DNA of 64,000 bases, from assembly GCF_020166395.1 (NCBI RefSeq), contig NZ_JAIQXU010000016.1, positions 55,335 through 119,334 on the forward strand, written 5' to 3'. Numbering within the stretch: the stretch's first letter is position 1; every line of letters begins with the position of its first letter. A program made the translations under genes and the position numbers. The stretch comes from Deinococcus betulae. GTDB taxonomy: Bacteria; Deinococcota; Deinococci; Deinococcales; Deinococcaceae. Shown here piece after piece: positions 8,889 to 18,017 of the stretch. The notes under the pieces were generated by a model, which was given only the letters and a program-made list of their open reading frames with translations, was not told the DNA's origin and did no database searches.

Positions 8889-10945
8889 CAGCTGTTGATT
8901 CTTTCAGCCTTGAGGCCCTGGCCGCTGAGAAGGTTCTGGAAGAGCGTATCCAGGCGGGGTTCGCCACACTGGTGCACGGCGCGGGCGAGCGCGAGGCCGA
9001 CGGTGCGCAGTTCCTGAGCTTCCTGGCTGTCCCCAGCGTGCGCGATCAAGGGTTCAGGCGGCTCGACCGGCTTGCCTGACTCGCTAGGGTGCTTGGTTCT
9101 GGGACTGCACTCGATAACGAGGTCGTGGAGCATGCCCTTACCGCCACGCTTGGAGTGATCGGCGTCGTTCTCGGCGCGGGTGATGGCTAGTGCGTCGACC
9201 TGCAGGCCCGCGCCGCGCAGCGCCCCAGCGAGAGCCTGCCATGCCTGGATCTTGCGATTGTGGAAGGTTAGGATGATCTTCCCGCCAGGCTTGAGGGTGC
9301 GCCGGGCCTCGGCGAGCGAGCGCTGGATGGTCTTCTGGTAGTCGCCGCCACTAACCTTGCGGGCGCTGTTCGGCACAGCTTCTTGCTCGTGGCGGTATTT
9401 GGGGAGCTTGGCGTACTGAGCAAGCCAGACGTGGAAGAGTCTGGAGAGTTCACCGTACTGCACGTCGTCGAAGTACGGCGGGTCGGTAAGCACCAGGTCG
9501 ACCGAGCTGCCCGGGAGGCCCTGGCGGACGCTGGAACCGATAGCGATGTGGCACCGCCCGCTGATAGGAGGGCGGCACTGTCCCCGCGGGCGCACCGCCA
9601 CGCGACGTACCTGCTGCCACTGGGGGAAGGTGTCCAGCGCCCATGCGAGGGCCTTGCGGGCGGCTTTGAGGCGCCTGGGGAGAGTGCCGCGGCCAATCGG
9701 GGAGGCGAAGTTCGTCTCAACCACGAAGGTGGTGTGGGCATAGTGGTGGTTGGCGAAGCCTTCGAAGACCTTCTGGTGAAAGCGGTCCCAGCGGCACAGA
9801 TACGCGGGCATCTCGGCGAGGCCGATCACGGCGTAGGCGAGGCGGTCGCGACAGGCTTGGGAGACGTCGAGGTCCCGGGTAAAGCGCAGCGCTTCGAGAA
9901 GGTAATGCGCTTGCCGGGGCGTGTACAGGTCACCCCAGGTGGAAAAGCCGATCTGCTTTAGGCGCTTGGTTTCCAGGTCATCGGGCATGGCAACCTGGAC
10001 TTCTTCGGGAAGAGAGAACGGATCAAGGAGAGGATCGTCGTCTTCGGGGAGGCGCAGGGTGGTTGTCAGGCCCTTGGAATGTTTAACCTCCTGCACAAGT
10101 ACGGGCTTCCAGCGGCTGCCGGGCAGGAACGCAGCGAACAGAGCGCAGTGCCCGCAGTGCACGCAGGTCTTGTGGGTGTGGCCGCGCCGCTGGGGCACAT
10201 CCGCCTGCCCACAACTCGCGCAGGGCAGGCGACCGTCTGTGACGGGGCGCCTCTCCACGTGCCCGCACGCCTGACAACCGAAGTACCCCTCTGTGGGAGA
10301 TGCAGAGAGTTCGGTTTCCTGGGCCTCGTCAGCCTTCCCTTTCCCTCGTGTCTTTGCAGGCTGTGGGATCTGAGTGACGAGGTGCTCAGGGAAGAAACTC
10401 ACGCGACCCTCGCAATCCGGACACTGGCCCTCGCGGACATAGAAGATGTGCGAGAGCACCCGGCCGTCCTCGCGGGTGTAATAATGGTCCAGTCTTCTCA
10501 GGTGCTCGGTCAGAGCAGCGGCGGCGGCGTCGAATTCCGCGAGGCTGCAGCTGGCCAGGCTGGCCTTCAGGCCCAGAGCCGGCCAGGGGTAGAGATCCTG
10601 CGCGTAGGCTGCCAGGCCGCGCCGGGCAGCTTCTACGCCGACCGTTCCGCCGCCCGAGAAGATGTCCGACACGACGAAGCCCGCATCGCCCCCTGGGTTG
10701 GCAGCGTCAATGATCGCGCCCATCAGGCTGTGCGGCCGCCGCGCCCACCAGCGGAACACTGAGATTGACGGCGTGTACACGTGGCGGTTCTTCTGCTCTT
10801 TTGCCACGGCTGCTTCAATCTCCAGCCAGCTCAGACGTGAAAGCACGGTGCCTGCAGACGCAGTTGTCGCCGCTTCTGAAGTAATAACGTCCAGGGACCC
10901 AGCATGACCGGTGGGCAAGCTGGTACGGCGATGGTCTAAGGTCAT
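8888..10945 (-). CDS. DUF1156-type DNA amino-methyltransferase (DISARM-associated)
   Basis: This 685-residue protein has an AdoMet-binding motif I (SDIFSGGGT, residues 93-101) and a catalytic TDPPY motif near 485-489, which marks N6-adenine or N4-cytosine methylation, not cytosine-C5. Between them lie several CxxC zinc-ribbon pairs (CPDC, CQAC, CASC, CVHC). An N-terminal RWWARRP signature (about 66-72) is typical of DUF1156 methylases, which occur in defence loci. It is the first gene of the DISARM operon, starting at ATG 10945, and presumably marks host DNA. Classical class 2 DISARM pairs DrmE with a C5-cytosine methylase, so this partner is unusual. Confidence 0.85.
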   Translation of the reverse strand: MTLDHRRTSLPTGHAGSLDVITSEAATTASAGTVLSRLSWLEIEAAVAKEQKNRHVYTPSISVFRWWARRPHSLMGAIIDAANPGGDAGFVVSDIFSGGGTVGVEAARRGLAAYAQDLYPWPALGLKASLASCSLAEFDAAAAALTEHLRRLDHYYTREDGRVLSHIFYVREGQCPDCEGRVSFFPEHLVTQIPQPAKTRGKGKADEAQETELSASPTEGYFGCQACGHVERRPVTDGRLPCASCGQADVPQRRGHTHKTCVHCGHCALFAAFLPGSRWKPVLVQEVKHSKGLTTTLRLPEDDDPLLDPFSLPEEVQVAMPDDLETKRLKQIGFSTWGDLYTPRQAHYLLEALRFTRDLDVSQACRDRLAYAVIGLAEMPAYLCRWDRFHQKVFEGFANHHYAHTTFVVETNFASPIGRGTLPRRLKAARKALAWALDTFPQWQQVRRVAVRPRGQCRPPISGRCHIAIGSSVRQGLPGSSVDLVLTDPPYFDDVQYGELSRLFHVWLAQYAKLPKYRHEQEAVPNSARKVSGGDYQKTIQRSLAEARRTLKPGGKIILTFHNRKIQAWQALAGALRGAGLQVDALAITRAENDADHSKRGGKGMLHDLVIECSPRTKHPSESGKPVEPPEPLIAHAGDSQEAQELRTVGLALARAVHQCGEPRLDTLFQNLLSGQGLKAERINS

Positions 10946-11013
10946 GCAGTTTCAGTATAGGCGTCTGTGTGGGACTTCTTGCCGCAAATTAGCCCAACAT
11001 GGAGTGTCGGGGG

Positions 11014-11567
11014 GTTCTGGAAACTTAATCTCAGTGGGGCCGGAACCGCGGAGTAGGCGGCTTGATTCTCAAGCCGCCTGCTGCAGTGCCTCTTTCCAGA
11101 GTCGGAGCGCCCCGGTTTGGTTACGCCGTCGAAGGTCGGCGGGAGCGATCGTTCGGGTGTGGCGGTAAAGGTTCGAGACTAGGGCATGCAGGGCAAGGAA
11201 CTCTTGCGTTCGCCGCCCAAGTTTGAAGCCCAGTTGGCTTCGCTCCTGCTGCCGTGTGGGTCGATGTGATTGCTCGACAAGATTGTTGCAACGCGCTGCG
11301 GAAACGACATGAACGTGCTCCACGACGTGGAGCACAGGAAGTTCCCGAATGGCCGCCCCACAGTTCCAGAGCTTGTCGGTGTGGACGATCTCTGGGACCT
11401 CGTACTCACTGAGCAGCCGCGTGAAGAAGGACCTCGCTGCCCGGGTGTTGCGGTATTGCTGAAGAAGGATGTCGCGCACGGCGCCATTCTCATCGACGGC
11501 TTTCCAGAGCCAGTGCCTCGCCCCACCGACCTCAACGCATACCTCGTCCAAAAACCACCGCGAACCC
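11014..11567 (-). mobile_element. Remnant of an IS6-family insertion sequence
   Basis: The right part of an IS6-like element. A putative terminal repeat, GGTTCTGGAAACTTAA, begins at 11014 and resembles the GGTTCTGTTGCAAAGT ends of IS6/IS26 relatives. The left end is missing because a MITE-like element occupies the sequence from 11568. The remnant lies just upstream of the DISARM operon and probably marks its acquisition boundary. Confidence 0.7.
11069..11567 (-). pseudogene. IS6-family transposase, N-terminally truncated
   Basis: The surviving ~165 residues contain the DDE catalytic domain: WFLDEV (first Asp), HTDK (second Asp), and the C-terminal part where the final Glu is normally followed by a K/R. 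Here NNLVEQSHR supplies that Glu. The usual N-terminal HTH part of about 60-70 residues is absent. The open frame runs into the MITE-like element, whose sequence supplies a false start. It cannot make a normal transposase. The alternative of a shortened functional protein is unlikely because the DNA-binding part is gone. Confidence 0.85.
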
Positions 11568-11834
11568 GGGGGTGTTTTAAGGAAGCTGCTACCAAGTGCA
11601 AAGTGAAATGTTTTCACAAGCAGGGACCTGAGAAAGTACCTGCTTCAAGCAGTGTCGGCACTTTCTTCAAGTGCTGCTTGGGCATTTCTGGAAGCAGACC
11701 AGGTGGCAAGTGGCTTGCCAGGCCCGAAGTGCCATCGCTCTTGGCCTATCCGGTCCTTCCAACTTTTGAAGTGAATCATCGCCTGCCGCGTCCTACAGGA
11801 GAAATTCGTCACTTCGCGTTTCTTCAAACACCCC
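11568..11834. mobile_element. MITE-like element, copy 1
   Basis: A ~267 bp non-coding element starting GGGGGTGTTTTAAGGAAG. It matches copy 2 (13163-13442) almost base for base in the opposite orientation. Its terminal inverted repeats extend about 40 bp imperfectly. The right end of this copy has lost about 12 bases relative to copy 2, so it may be immobile. It is inserted in or next to the IS6 transposase. No target duplication is obvious and no transposase is encoded inside. Confidence 0.85.
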
Positions 11835-11939
11835 ATTTTGTCGCAACTCGGCCTGGACGCCCACTTCCACGAATTGCACACTATACCGTCCAGTCCGCTG
11901 AATTTCGGCCTCAAAGCCGTTTAAAACTGTCCGGACCAT
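11793..11939 (-). pseudogene. Small gene apparently cut by the MITE-like element
   Basis: A 48-codon frame starting at ATG 11939 with a good GGAG site nine bases upstream. Its first ~36 residues (MVRTVLNGFEAEIQRT onward) are host sequence. The rest, to the stop at 11793, is read from the end of the MITE-like element. It is probably the 5' end of a gene whose remainder was lost. The product is not recognised. Confidence 0.4.
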
Positions 11940-11980
11940 TGGAAGGATCTCCGGTCGTCAGTTAGACCATCACAGCTGCG

Positions 11981-13162
11981 TCAAGGCATCTGTGGGCCGG
12001 CCTCGGGGAGTGCTTCGGCGCTGTCGAGGCTGTCGAGCAGCAGGGTCATCACCCGCTCCAATGCCTGAGGGGACGCTGGGTGCAGAGCGCTAAACCGCAC
12101 CTCCCATTCATTCTTCCGGTCCCCGGCCCGGGCTGGATCCTCTAACTGTCGGAAGACCTCCAGCAGTTCACGGCACCGCGCTGGCTGGTCAAACGGAGGA
12201 ATGGCCGGAATGACCGATTTATTCAGTGAGAGTGTGCCATCGCTATAGAGGTACATCAGGCTCTGTGAGGAAGCCGGATGACGGAGCTGAACGGAACCCA
12301 TCTTCTGGCCCCGGCCCCACTTCACCTCTACTTGCCGGGCAGCCGCCACGTCCAGCAGGCGATGCATCAGAGTGAGCCCCACCAACTCACCACGCTCAGT
12401 CAGCTGCGCCGCCAGTCGCGCCTGCGTCCAGACCTCGCCCGGCTTCGAGCTGGCGGTAAGGCCTGGTTTGCGGTCCTGCGCCCTCACGCTCTGTCCCACC
12501 ACCTGCGGGACCAGCACCTGCGCGCCGCCTCCACGGAACTGCCGCACCTCGACGCCCAGCACCTCGATCTGCGCGAACGCCCCATTCAAGAACTCGATCA
12601 CCCGCCGCAACTCCGGTGGGATGAGGTCCGCCACGAACAGCAGCCGCAGGCGACCCTCGCTCAGGTTCTCCTCGGCCCGTGCCCAGAAAGTCTCCACGTC
12701 GCCATCCCAGATGGACTGCACTTCCTGCACCGGATCGAGTCCCTGCGCGGCGCAGCGGCCCTCGAAGGCCGCCCGCAGCCGCGAGCCCGGCCAGTACCTG
12801 CTGGCGTGCGCTGCGTAATCCAGCATCTGCCCAATGACCTCGCGCCGAATGCGGGTATCGGTGCTGCGCTTGACCTCAATCAGGGTGGGGCGCGCGTCCT
12901 GATCCAGAAACAGGTGATCAAGCGCCCAGCGGCCCACACCGTCCAGCTGGTCGGGCACGGCAATCTCTGCCTCGATCAGCAGCCAGCGGCGGGGCGAGCC
13001 AGCGTCGATCTGCTCGCCGGCTAAGAGCGCCGGGTGGGCGCTCAGCAGGTCCTGCAGGATGGCTTCGGAGTCGTAACGTTCCTCGCGCATCTGGGTAAGT
13101 TGCCCTCCCTGAACCTGGTAGACGATGCCGTTCACCCGATCAGCATAAACATCAAGTAACAA
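11981..13162 (-). CDS. Putative PD-(D/E)XK nuclease-like protein
   Basis: A protein of up to 393 residues. Near residues 85-100 it has an aspartate in WALDHLFL followed by PTLIEVKRS, the D...(E)xK arrangement of PD-(D/E)XK nucleases, as in NucS/DUF91- or Shedu-type proteins. The C-terminal half has no recognised domain. The open frame begins with TTG 13162 at the very edge of MITE-like copy 2. A start at GTG 13137 is more natural, and the original 5' end may have been altered by the insertion. It is bracketed by inverted MITE-like copies and sits among defence genes, so a role in defence is plausible but inferred. Confidence 0.6.
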   Translation of the reverse strand: MLLDVYADRVNGIVYQVQGGQLTQMREERYDSEAILQDLLSAHPALLAGEQIDAGSPRRWLLIEAEIAVPDQLDGVGRWALDHLFLDQDARPTLIEVKRSTDTRIRREVIGQMLDYAAHASRYWPGSRLRAAFEGRCAAQGLDPVQEVQSIWDGDVETFWARAEENLSEGRLRLLFVADLIPPELRRVIEFLNGAFAQIEVLGVEVRQFRGGGAQVLVPQVVGQSVRAQDRKPGLTASSKPGEVWTQARLAAQLTERGELVGLTLMHRLLDVAAARQVEVKWGRGQKMGSVQLRHPASSQSLMYLYSDGTLSLNKSVIPAIPPFDQPARCRELLEVFRQLEDPARAGDRKNEWEVRFSALHPASPQALERVMTLLLDSLDSAEALPEAGPQMP

Positions 13163-13442
13163 GGGGGGGTTTTAAGGAAGCGGCTACGAAACGCGAAGTG
13201 ACGAATTTCTCCTGTAGGACGCGGCAGGCGATGATTCACTTCAAAAGTTGGAAGTACCGAATAGGCCAAGAGCGATGGCACTGCGGGCTTGGCAAGCCAC
13301 TTGCCACTTGGTCTGCCTCCAGAAATGCCCAAGCAGCACTTGGAGAAAGTGCCGACACTGCTTGAAGCAGGTACTTTCTCAGGTCCCTGCTTGTGAAAAC
13401 ATTTCACTTTGCACTTGGTAGCAGCTTCCTTAAAACACCCCC
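13163..13442. mobile_element. MITE-like element, copy 2
   Basis: A ~280 bp element, the full-length version of the repeat at 11568-11834 and inverted relative to it. It begins GGGGGGGTTTTAAGGAAG and ends in the complementary CTTCCTTAAAACACCCCC. The terminal repeats share about 30 of the outer 40 positions. It contains no complete gene. It abuts the 5' end of the nuclease-like gene. Confidence 0.88.
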
Positions 13443-13644
13443 GACTAGGGCCGCAGCAGCCACGCGGCTTGATGGCCTGAAGGCCGGCCAACGCCACCGC
13501 CGCCCCAGTGGCTGGGGCGGCGGTATGGAGTGTGGCCACCTTGAGCGGCGTGATCGACGGCATCCAGTGGCCTTCACCGGGCGCCCTAGCAGGCGCAACG
13601 GGTTTGGTTGAGAGGCTGCCCTTCACCTACTGTGAGGATAAGAA

Positions 13645-16395
13645 CTACGCCTTAGGTGGTGCCCCTGGCCGGTAAAGCGGCCTGAAGTCCCCTATGTAGC
13701 CTCGCGCCAGCTGCTGATTGACAATGATGTTGACAGCACGGCCCACTTCAGGCGAATCATCCTCTCGGACTTGCTCCAACAGCTGCTTGACGTAGCGTAC
13801 AGCCATGCCGTCCAGAGGCTGCGCTTCTACCAGGAGGGCGATGATGTTCAGAATAGTGTTCCGCTCTGTGTCTGGGAACTCAGTCAAGGTCTTAATCAGG
13901 ATGAAATCGTTTTGCCCACTTCTGGGTAGGCCGGCGATGCTCCTCAATTCGTTGAGGCGCCATGACAACTCAATCTGGGAATTTCCCAGCAGCCAAACGA
14001 AAGAAGCACGAATCTCCCGCTGGTCTTCCTCAGGTCGTGCAGGGAGGACGCCGCTTTTGACCGCTGCCCACAACTGCTGAAGATTGGCGACATACGCCCT
14101 GACATCGCCATCTGTCCGCTCCAAGGCTTGTCCCATGAATGCGAAGAGATTGGCCAGAGCAGCACCCGTCGTTTTCCTTAGGAAATGCTCCAACAGTTCA
14201 TCTGGTTGACCAAACGTAATTAAGCCACGAACGAAGAACATTCCGATATGTTCGGCATACTCTTTCTGGACCTGCTCATTGGTGTCCCAGATGGGTGAAG
14301 CCGCACCGAGGTCCTCACGCGCATACTGAGCGTAACTGGACCGCAACAATTCAAAGACGCGACTGTAAAAGCGGTTCCATTGAAGGTGCGTACTCCAGGT
14401 GGCCGAGGAGCGCCAAGGCACAGCCCGGTCAAACAGGATTTGGGCCAGCTTGGCCGCGTAGGCCGCGTCGTGATACTCAAACCAGGGCAGGGTCGGTACA
14501 ACAGCAGCGGCAACAGCGCCTGACCGTTCTCGGTTTAGGTGATTCAAAATCAAGGTTTGACCTTCATCCAGCACTCTCTGTAATTCTGGGTGGTCGCCCT
14601 TTGAACGGCCAGTCTGAACCATGCCCAGGAAGCGAATCAACGCGTGCATGACTTTTCCGCGGGTCACATTGAGAGAGCGGGTAAAGGCGTCACCATAATC
14701 GCCCAGATTTTCTATCTCTGAATCTGGGGGTGGATCTGGATCAAGCAGTGCTTTGGCAAGGACGGCGCCAATGGCCTGGGCTTGAGGCAACAACTGGTCG
14801 ACAATGTCGTCACGCTTGAGGGCCTTTTCTAAATAGTCGGCCATGGTGCCGACGCAGAAGGTCCAGTCTCTCACGCTGGGCTTCTGCTGGGATTGATTGC
14901 ACACAAAGTCGAACATTTCGAGGTAGGACGTCCATATGGGAACGTCTTTTACATCGTTTGACCTGTAAGCGTCCAGAATGTGCCACAGGTAGGTGGGATC
15001 GATGGTTTTGAGAAGGTCTGTGTGCCGGAGATACTCACCCGGGCGCTGAATCGCATCTTGTCTGACCACGTCGGCCAGGCCTTCAACCCGCAGGTGCGGC
15101 TGATCAAACCAGTCGTCTCCAGTGGAGGGGGCTTCCCCCTGAAGAAGTTGAATGACTTCAGGAATGCTCTTGGCGGCCAACATATCGGTCGTGACAGAGC
15201 TTGACGTGCCCTCCCGAGTCCGCATCTTTGGGCCGCTCTCGCGCTGTTGGCTGTGCAGGGTCTGTAACCTGTCCCATTCGACTTGAAGGTCCGGGGAAAG
15301 GTGGGGCGCCAGTCGGCTAAGTCTGCGCAGGAGGACGCGTTCAGCTCGGCCCTGGGCATAGGGGTCAGTCTCTGCCAGAAACCGCGATTCAACGGCCAGA
15401 GGAGTCGTCACCCAGGACCAGACCGTGCGCTGCGCCTCTCTTGAAAGGCGTGGAAAGTGAACTCGAACGGCATCTTCATATTCGGGAAATTCTTCAAAGG
15501 CGAAGCGGTCTAAAAGGGCCTCTTCAATAAATGTCTGGGGTGCATTCGGCTGCGCAGCCAAGAGCAACAAACGCAGGCGCGTGAAAAGTGCTTGCGGACG
15601 ACTTTGGAGACTGAGCCAGGCGTCTCGAAACTTCACGTCAGACGGATTCGTGTTCAGTTCATCTTGGAAAGCTTTCAACAAAATCGGCAATGCCTCATCC
15701 TCATGAGGGCGTTTAGTCTGATTTAAATGGGTAAAACTTGTGAAGCTGAAGCGGGAAAATCGTTCGTACTCTTCTGATTGATTAAATTCTGCCAGTAAAT
15801 CTAAAAGTGTGGAGATGAACCAACTCTTTTCTGAGAGCTGGTTTTTGTTGTTATCTAAGAATTCGCGATACTCCCAGGCGCTGATTTTGGGTCTGGGATC
15901 GGAGTATTTCAATTTCTCGCTGTATCGTGGTGATAAGAGATAGCGTGTAAGATATTCATCCAAGCCTTGAGGATTGGGGTGACCCAGTAAATCACCCACC
16001 AGTCCCCTAATCTCATACATGGTGTAGTCTTTCTCAGTGAGATCCCAAGTTTCGATTTTGGAAAGTAACACCCTTTGTGAATTTCTAGGAAGCTTGCGGA
16101 GAATCTGAGTAAAGAACGATTGAGTCTGAGGAGTATCAAATTGAAGATTCGCAAGGATTCTTACGATGTCATCAAAATATAAATGGGCAATGTTATAGAG
16201 ATAAGCTAGACGAGCAGGGTATCTCTCTATACTTTCTTGGAAATAGCAATTTTCCCTGAGAAGAGCAGGAAGCCAATCATAGCGTTGCAGATTGTGAAAA
16301 AAGTAATCATTGTATACTTTGTGATTGATAAATTCAAGGAACTGAGTAAGATCGCCAGGTGGCGCATCTTCCAGAAGTGCGTCAAGTTTGTCCAA
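13645..16395 (-). CDS. Large helical partner of a SIR2-fold protein, module 1
   Basis: A 916-residue, mostly helical soluble protein with no enzymatic motif that I can identify. It aligns along its whole length with the 923-residue protein at 21741-24512: shared DPDPPPD, SLNVTRGKVMHAL and a VQKEYAEHIGM-like block. It may correspond to the DUF4020-type C-terminal region found fused to SIR2 in some defence proteins, but this is not verified. It follows the SIR2 gene by 5 bases, so they form one operon. The annotated TTG start is uncertain: the paralogue begins about eight residues earlier, so an ATT at 16420-16422 (minus strand) is possible. GC content rises from the 5' to the 3' part. Confidence 0.75.
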   Translation of the reverse strand: MDKLDALLEDAPPGDLTQFLEFINHKVYNDYFFHNLQRYDWLPALLRENCYFQESIERYPARLAYLYNIAHLYFDDIVRILANLQFDTPQTQSFFTQILRKLPRNSQRVLLSKIETWDLTEKDYTMYEIRGLVGDLLGHPNPQGLDEYLTRYLLSPRYSEKLKYSDPRPKISAWEYREFLDNNKNQLSEKSWFISTLLDLLAEFNQSEEYERFSRFSFTSFTHLNQTKRPHEDEALPILLKAFQDELNTNPSDVKFRDAWLSLQSRPQALFTRLRLLLLAAQPNAPQTFIEEALLDRFAFEEFPEYEDAVRVHFPRLSREAQRTVWSWVTTPLAVESRFLAETDPYAQGRAERVLLRRLSRLAPHLSPDLQVEWDRLQTLHSQQRESGPKMRTREGTSSSVTTDMLAAKSIPEVIQLLQGEAPSTGDDWFDQPHLRVEGLADVVRQDAIQRPGEYLRHTDLLKTIDPTYLWHILDAYRSNDVKDVPIWTSYLEMFDFVCNQSQQKPSVRDWTFCVGTMADYLEKALKRDDIVDQLLPQAQAIGAVLAKALLDPDPPPDSEIENLGDYGDAFTRSLNVTRGKVMHALIRFLGMVQTGRSKGDHPELQRVLDEGQTLILNHLNRERSGAVAAAVVPTLPWFEYHDAAYAAKLAQILFDRAVPWRSSATWSTHLQWNRFYSRVFELLRSSYAQYAREDLGAASPIWDTNEQVQKEYAEHIGMFFVRGLITFGQPDELLEHFLRKTTGAALANLFAFMGQALERTDGDVRAYVANLQQLWAAVKSGVLPARPEEDQREIRASFVWLLGNSQIELSWRLNELRSIAGLPRSGQNDFILIKTLTEFPDTERNTILNIIALLVEAQPLDGMAVRYVKQLLEQVREDDSPEVGRAVNIIVNQQLARGYIGDFRPLYRPGAPPKA

Positions 16396-16400
16396 GATAT

Positions 16401-17387
16401 CTATTGCTCTGACCTCGTTAATGGTGGTTCACCTCCCTGCTCGTTGATGCTTTGTACACCCTTATCGGCGTTAGCAAGTGCGGAAATCATACTCTTCAGC
16501 TGTTTAAAACTATTCCCAGGATCAAACCAGATGGGGACCACACCCATTTTTTGAAAATCATCCTCCGCATTATTCAAAGCTTCAAAATCTAATATGGCCT
16601 TTGTACCTTCATATATACACGGTAGATTCATAAATGCAAAGAGGTGCTGCTGCTCCAGAGCAGGAGCCATTGTGTTAGTTCTCTGTGTTTGAACTAGTGC
16701 TTCGAGGATTTTAGGAAACGGGTCATCTCTACTGAAGCCTAAACCAATAAAAATTATCGTCTCATGAGCAAAAATGTCACGAAGAAAGTGCTCTAAATTG
16801 GTATCTTCATTATAATATCTTTCATATTCGGAAGAAGCAAGGGCAATATCTAACTGATCGGCCCTCTGCCCCTCGTCTATATAACCATGAATATGATAGA
16901 TTCTATGCTTCTTTGGAGTCGCCCGATCTATATAGTCGCCATAGGCGTGTCTAGAAAGCGAAATCTCAAAACCCTGACCGGAAAAGCGTTCCATCAGGGC
17001 GCGGCCATAGTTTGTCGTTACGATGCTCTGAACTTTTAGACGCCCTATTTCTTCCATGACACGCTGGTTTATTGATTCCCACTGTTGATACTCTTTCAAG
17101 ATGGCCTGTCTGTATTTCTTTATATCGACTGTGGCTCGTTCCGCGCGCGCTTGCTGAGATTCAGCCTTATCAATCGTTAGAGGTAGGCCGCAGAACTCAA
17201 GAATTGCGTCGATAAATTTTCCCCATCCCGCATGAACTCCCACTTCAACCCCAGAACCGATGAAAAGAAAGGGTCGGGTTGGTTGGGCATACTGTTTGTG
17301 CAAGGCCTCAATTCGCTTCGGTGAGACCTCGAAAATCTCGCTGATGGTTTGATACTGGCGACCAGTCACAACCGTATGGTAAAACAT
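16401..17387 (-). CDS. SIR2-fold NAD-binding protein, module 1
   Basis: A 328-residue protein with the SIR2 signature: FIGSGV (42-47) for the NAD-binding loop, TTNYG (124-128) with the conserved Asn126, and YHIHG (164-168) with the catalytic-type His. In prokaryotic defence such domains (Thoeris ThsA, DSR, SIR2-HerA) consume NAD+ on infection. The usual TTNYD Asp is Gly here, and GAG is GSG, so activity may be altered. It starts at ATG 17387 and is followed by the large helical partner. A deacetylase role is unlikely because no zinc-binding Cys module is present. Confidence 0.85.
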   Translation of the reverse strand: MFYHTVVTGRQYQTISEIFEVSPKRIEALHKQYAQPTRPFLFIGSGVEVGVHAGWGKFIDAILEFCGLPLTIDKAESQQARAERATVDIKKYRQAILKEYQQWESINQRVMEEIGRLKVQSIVTTNYGRALMERFSGQGFEISLSRHAYGDYIDRATPKKHRIYHIHGYIDEGQRADQLDIALASSEYERYYNEDTNLEHFLRDIFAHETIIFIGLGFSRDDPFPKILEALVQTQRTNTMAPALEQQHLFAFMNLPCIYEGTKAILDFEALNNAEDDFQKMGVVPIWFDPGNSFKQLKSMISALANADKGVQSINEQGGEPPLTRSEQ

Positions 17388-17471
17388 TGTTCATCCCACC
17401 AAAGGCGAGAACGCAGGAATATCAAGGCCCCCAAGCCTCTGTAAAGGCCTGGGAATCGGCACTCTTTGCCT

Positions 17472-17843
17472 TTACAACGTTCCCTTCAACGTGGTCGCCG
17501 CCTTGAAGGCGACCTTCTTGCCCGCCGGAATCTGAATCCGCTCGCCCGTACGCGGCTTGACCCCGGTGCGCGCGGCCGTCGCCTTCACATTCAGGGTGCC
17601 CAAACCGGCCAGGCCCACGCTCCGCCCCGCCTTGACCGCTTCGACGATCCCGTCCAGGGCCGCCACCACGGCCGCCTCGCTCTGCAGCTTCGTCAGGCCC
17701 GTGCGCTCGGCCACCAGCGCCACGAGCTGGGTCTTGCCGATCTTCTGGCCCTCGGTGGCCGGGGCATCGGTCGTGGCCGCGCTCTTCGGAGTAGCGGCCT
17801 TGGGGGCTTTCGGGGCAACCGTCTTCGCCGACTTTTTCGTCAT
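17472..17843 (-). CDS. hup: HU-family histone-like DNA-binding protein
   Basis: A 123-residue protein with an N-terminal Ala/Lys/Pro-rich tail of about 35 residues, then a full HU fold: [14 protein letters not shown] dimer helices, GLGTLNV turn and [11 protein letters not shown] arm ending in KVAFKA. The tailed form is characteristic of Deinococcus HU, where the extension contacts extra DNA. I start it at ATG 17843, because the longer open frame upstream lacks HU-like sequence. Its expected role is compaction of the nucleoid or plasmid. It separates SIR2 module 1 from the protease cluster and is read towards the former. Confidence 0.93.
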   Translation of the reverse strand: MTKKSAKTVAPKAPKAATPKSAATTDAPATEGQKIGKTQLVALVAERTGLTKLQSEAAVVAALDGIVEAVKAGRSVGLAGLGTLNVKATAARTGVKPRTGERIQIPAGKKVAFKAATTLKGTL

Positions 17844-18017
17844 AGCCCGCAGTGTGTGCGTGTGACAAGCGAATTGCAAGGGTCGGGGCCGACAGATCTC
17901 CAGGTCTGAGAGGGGCGCCAACCCTGGGGACTTGACCAGGCGCACCAGCGCCCCCTGAAGGTAGGGCGTGCCGGTCATGGCATGCCCGCCCACCTCTGGG
18001 CGCCTCTTGGAGACCCT

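Noticed and set aside
13443..13626. Frame from GTG 13626 (MKGSLSTKPVAPARAP) running into MITE-like copy 2
   Set aside because: No good ribosome site, low-complexity sequence, and it ends in element sequence. It could be the stub of an interrupted gene but cannot be supported.
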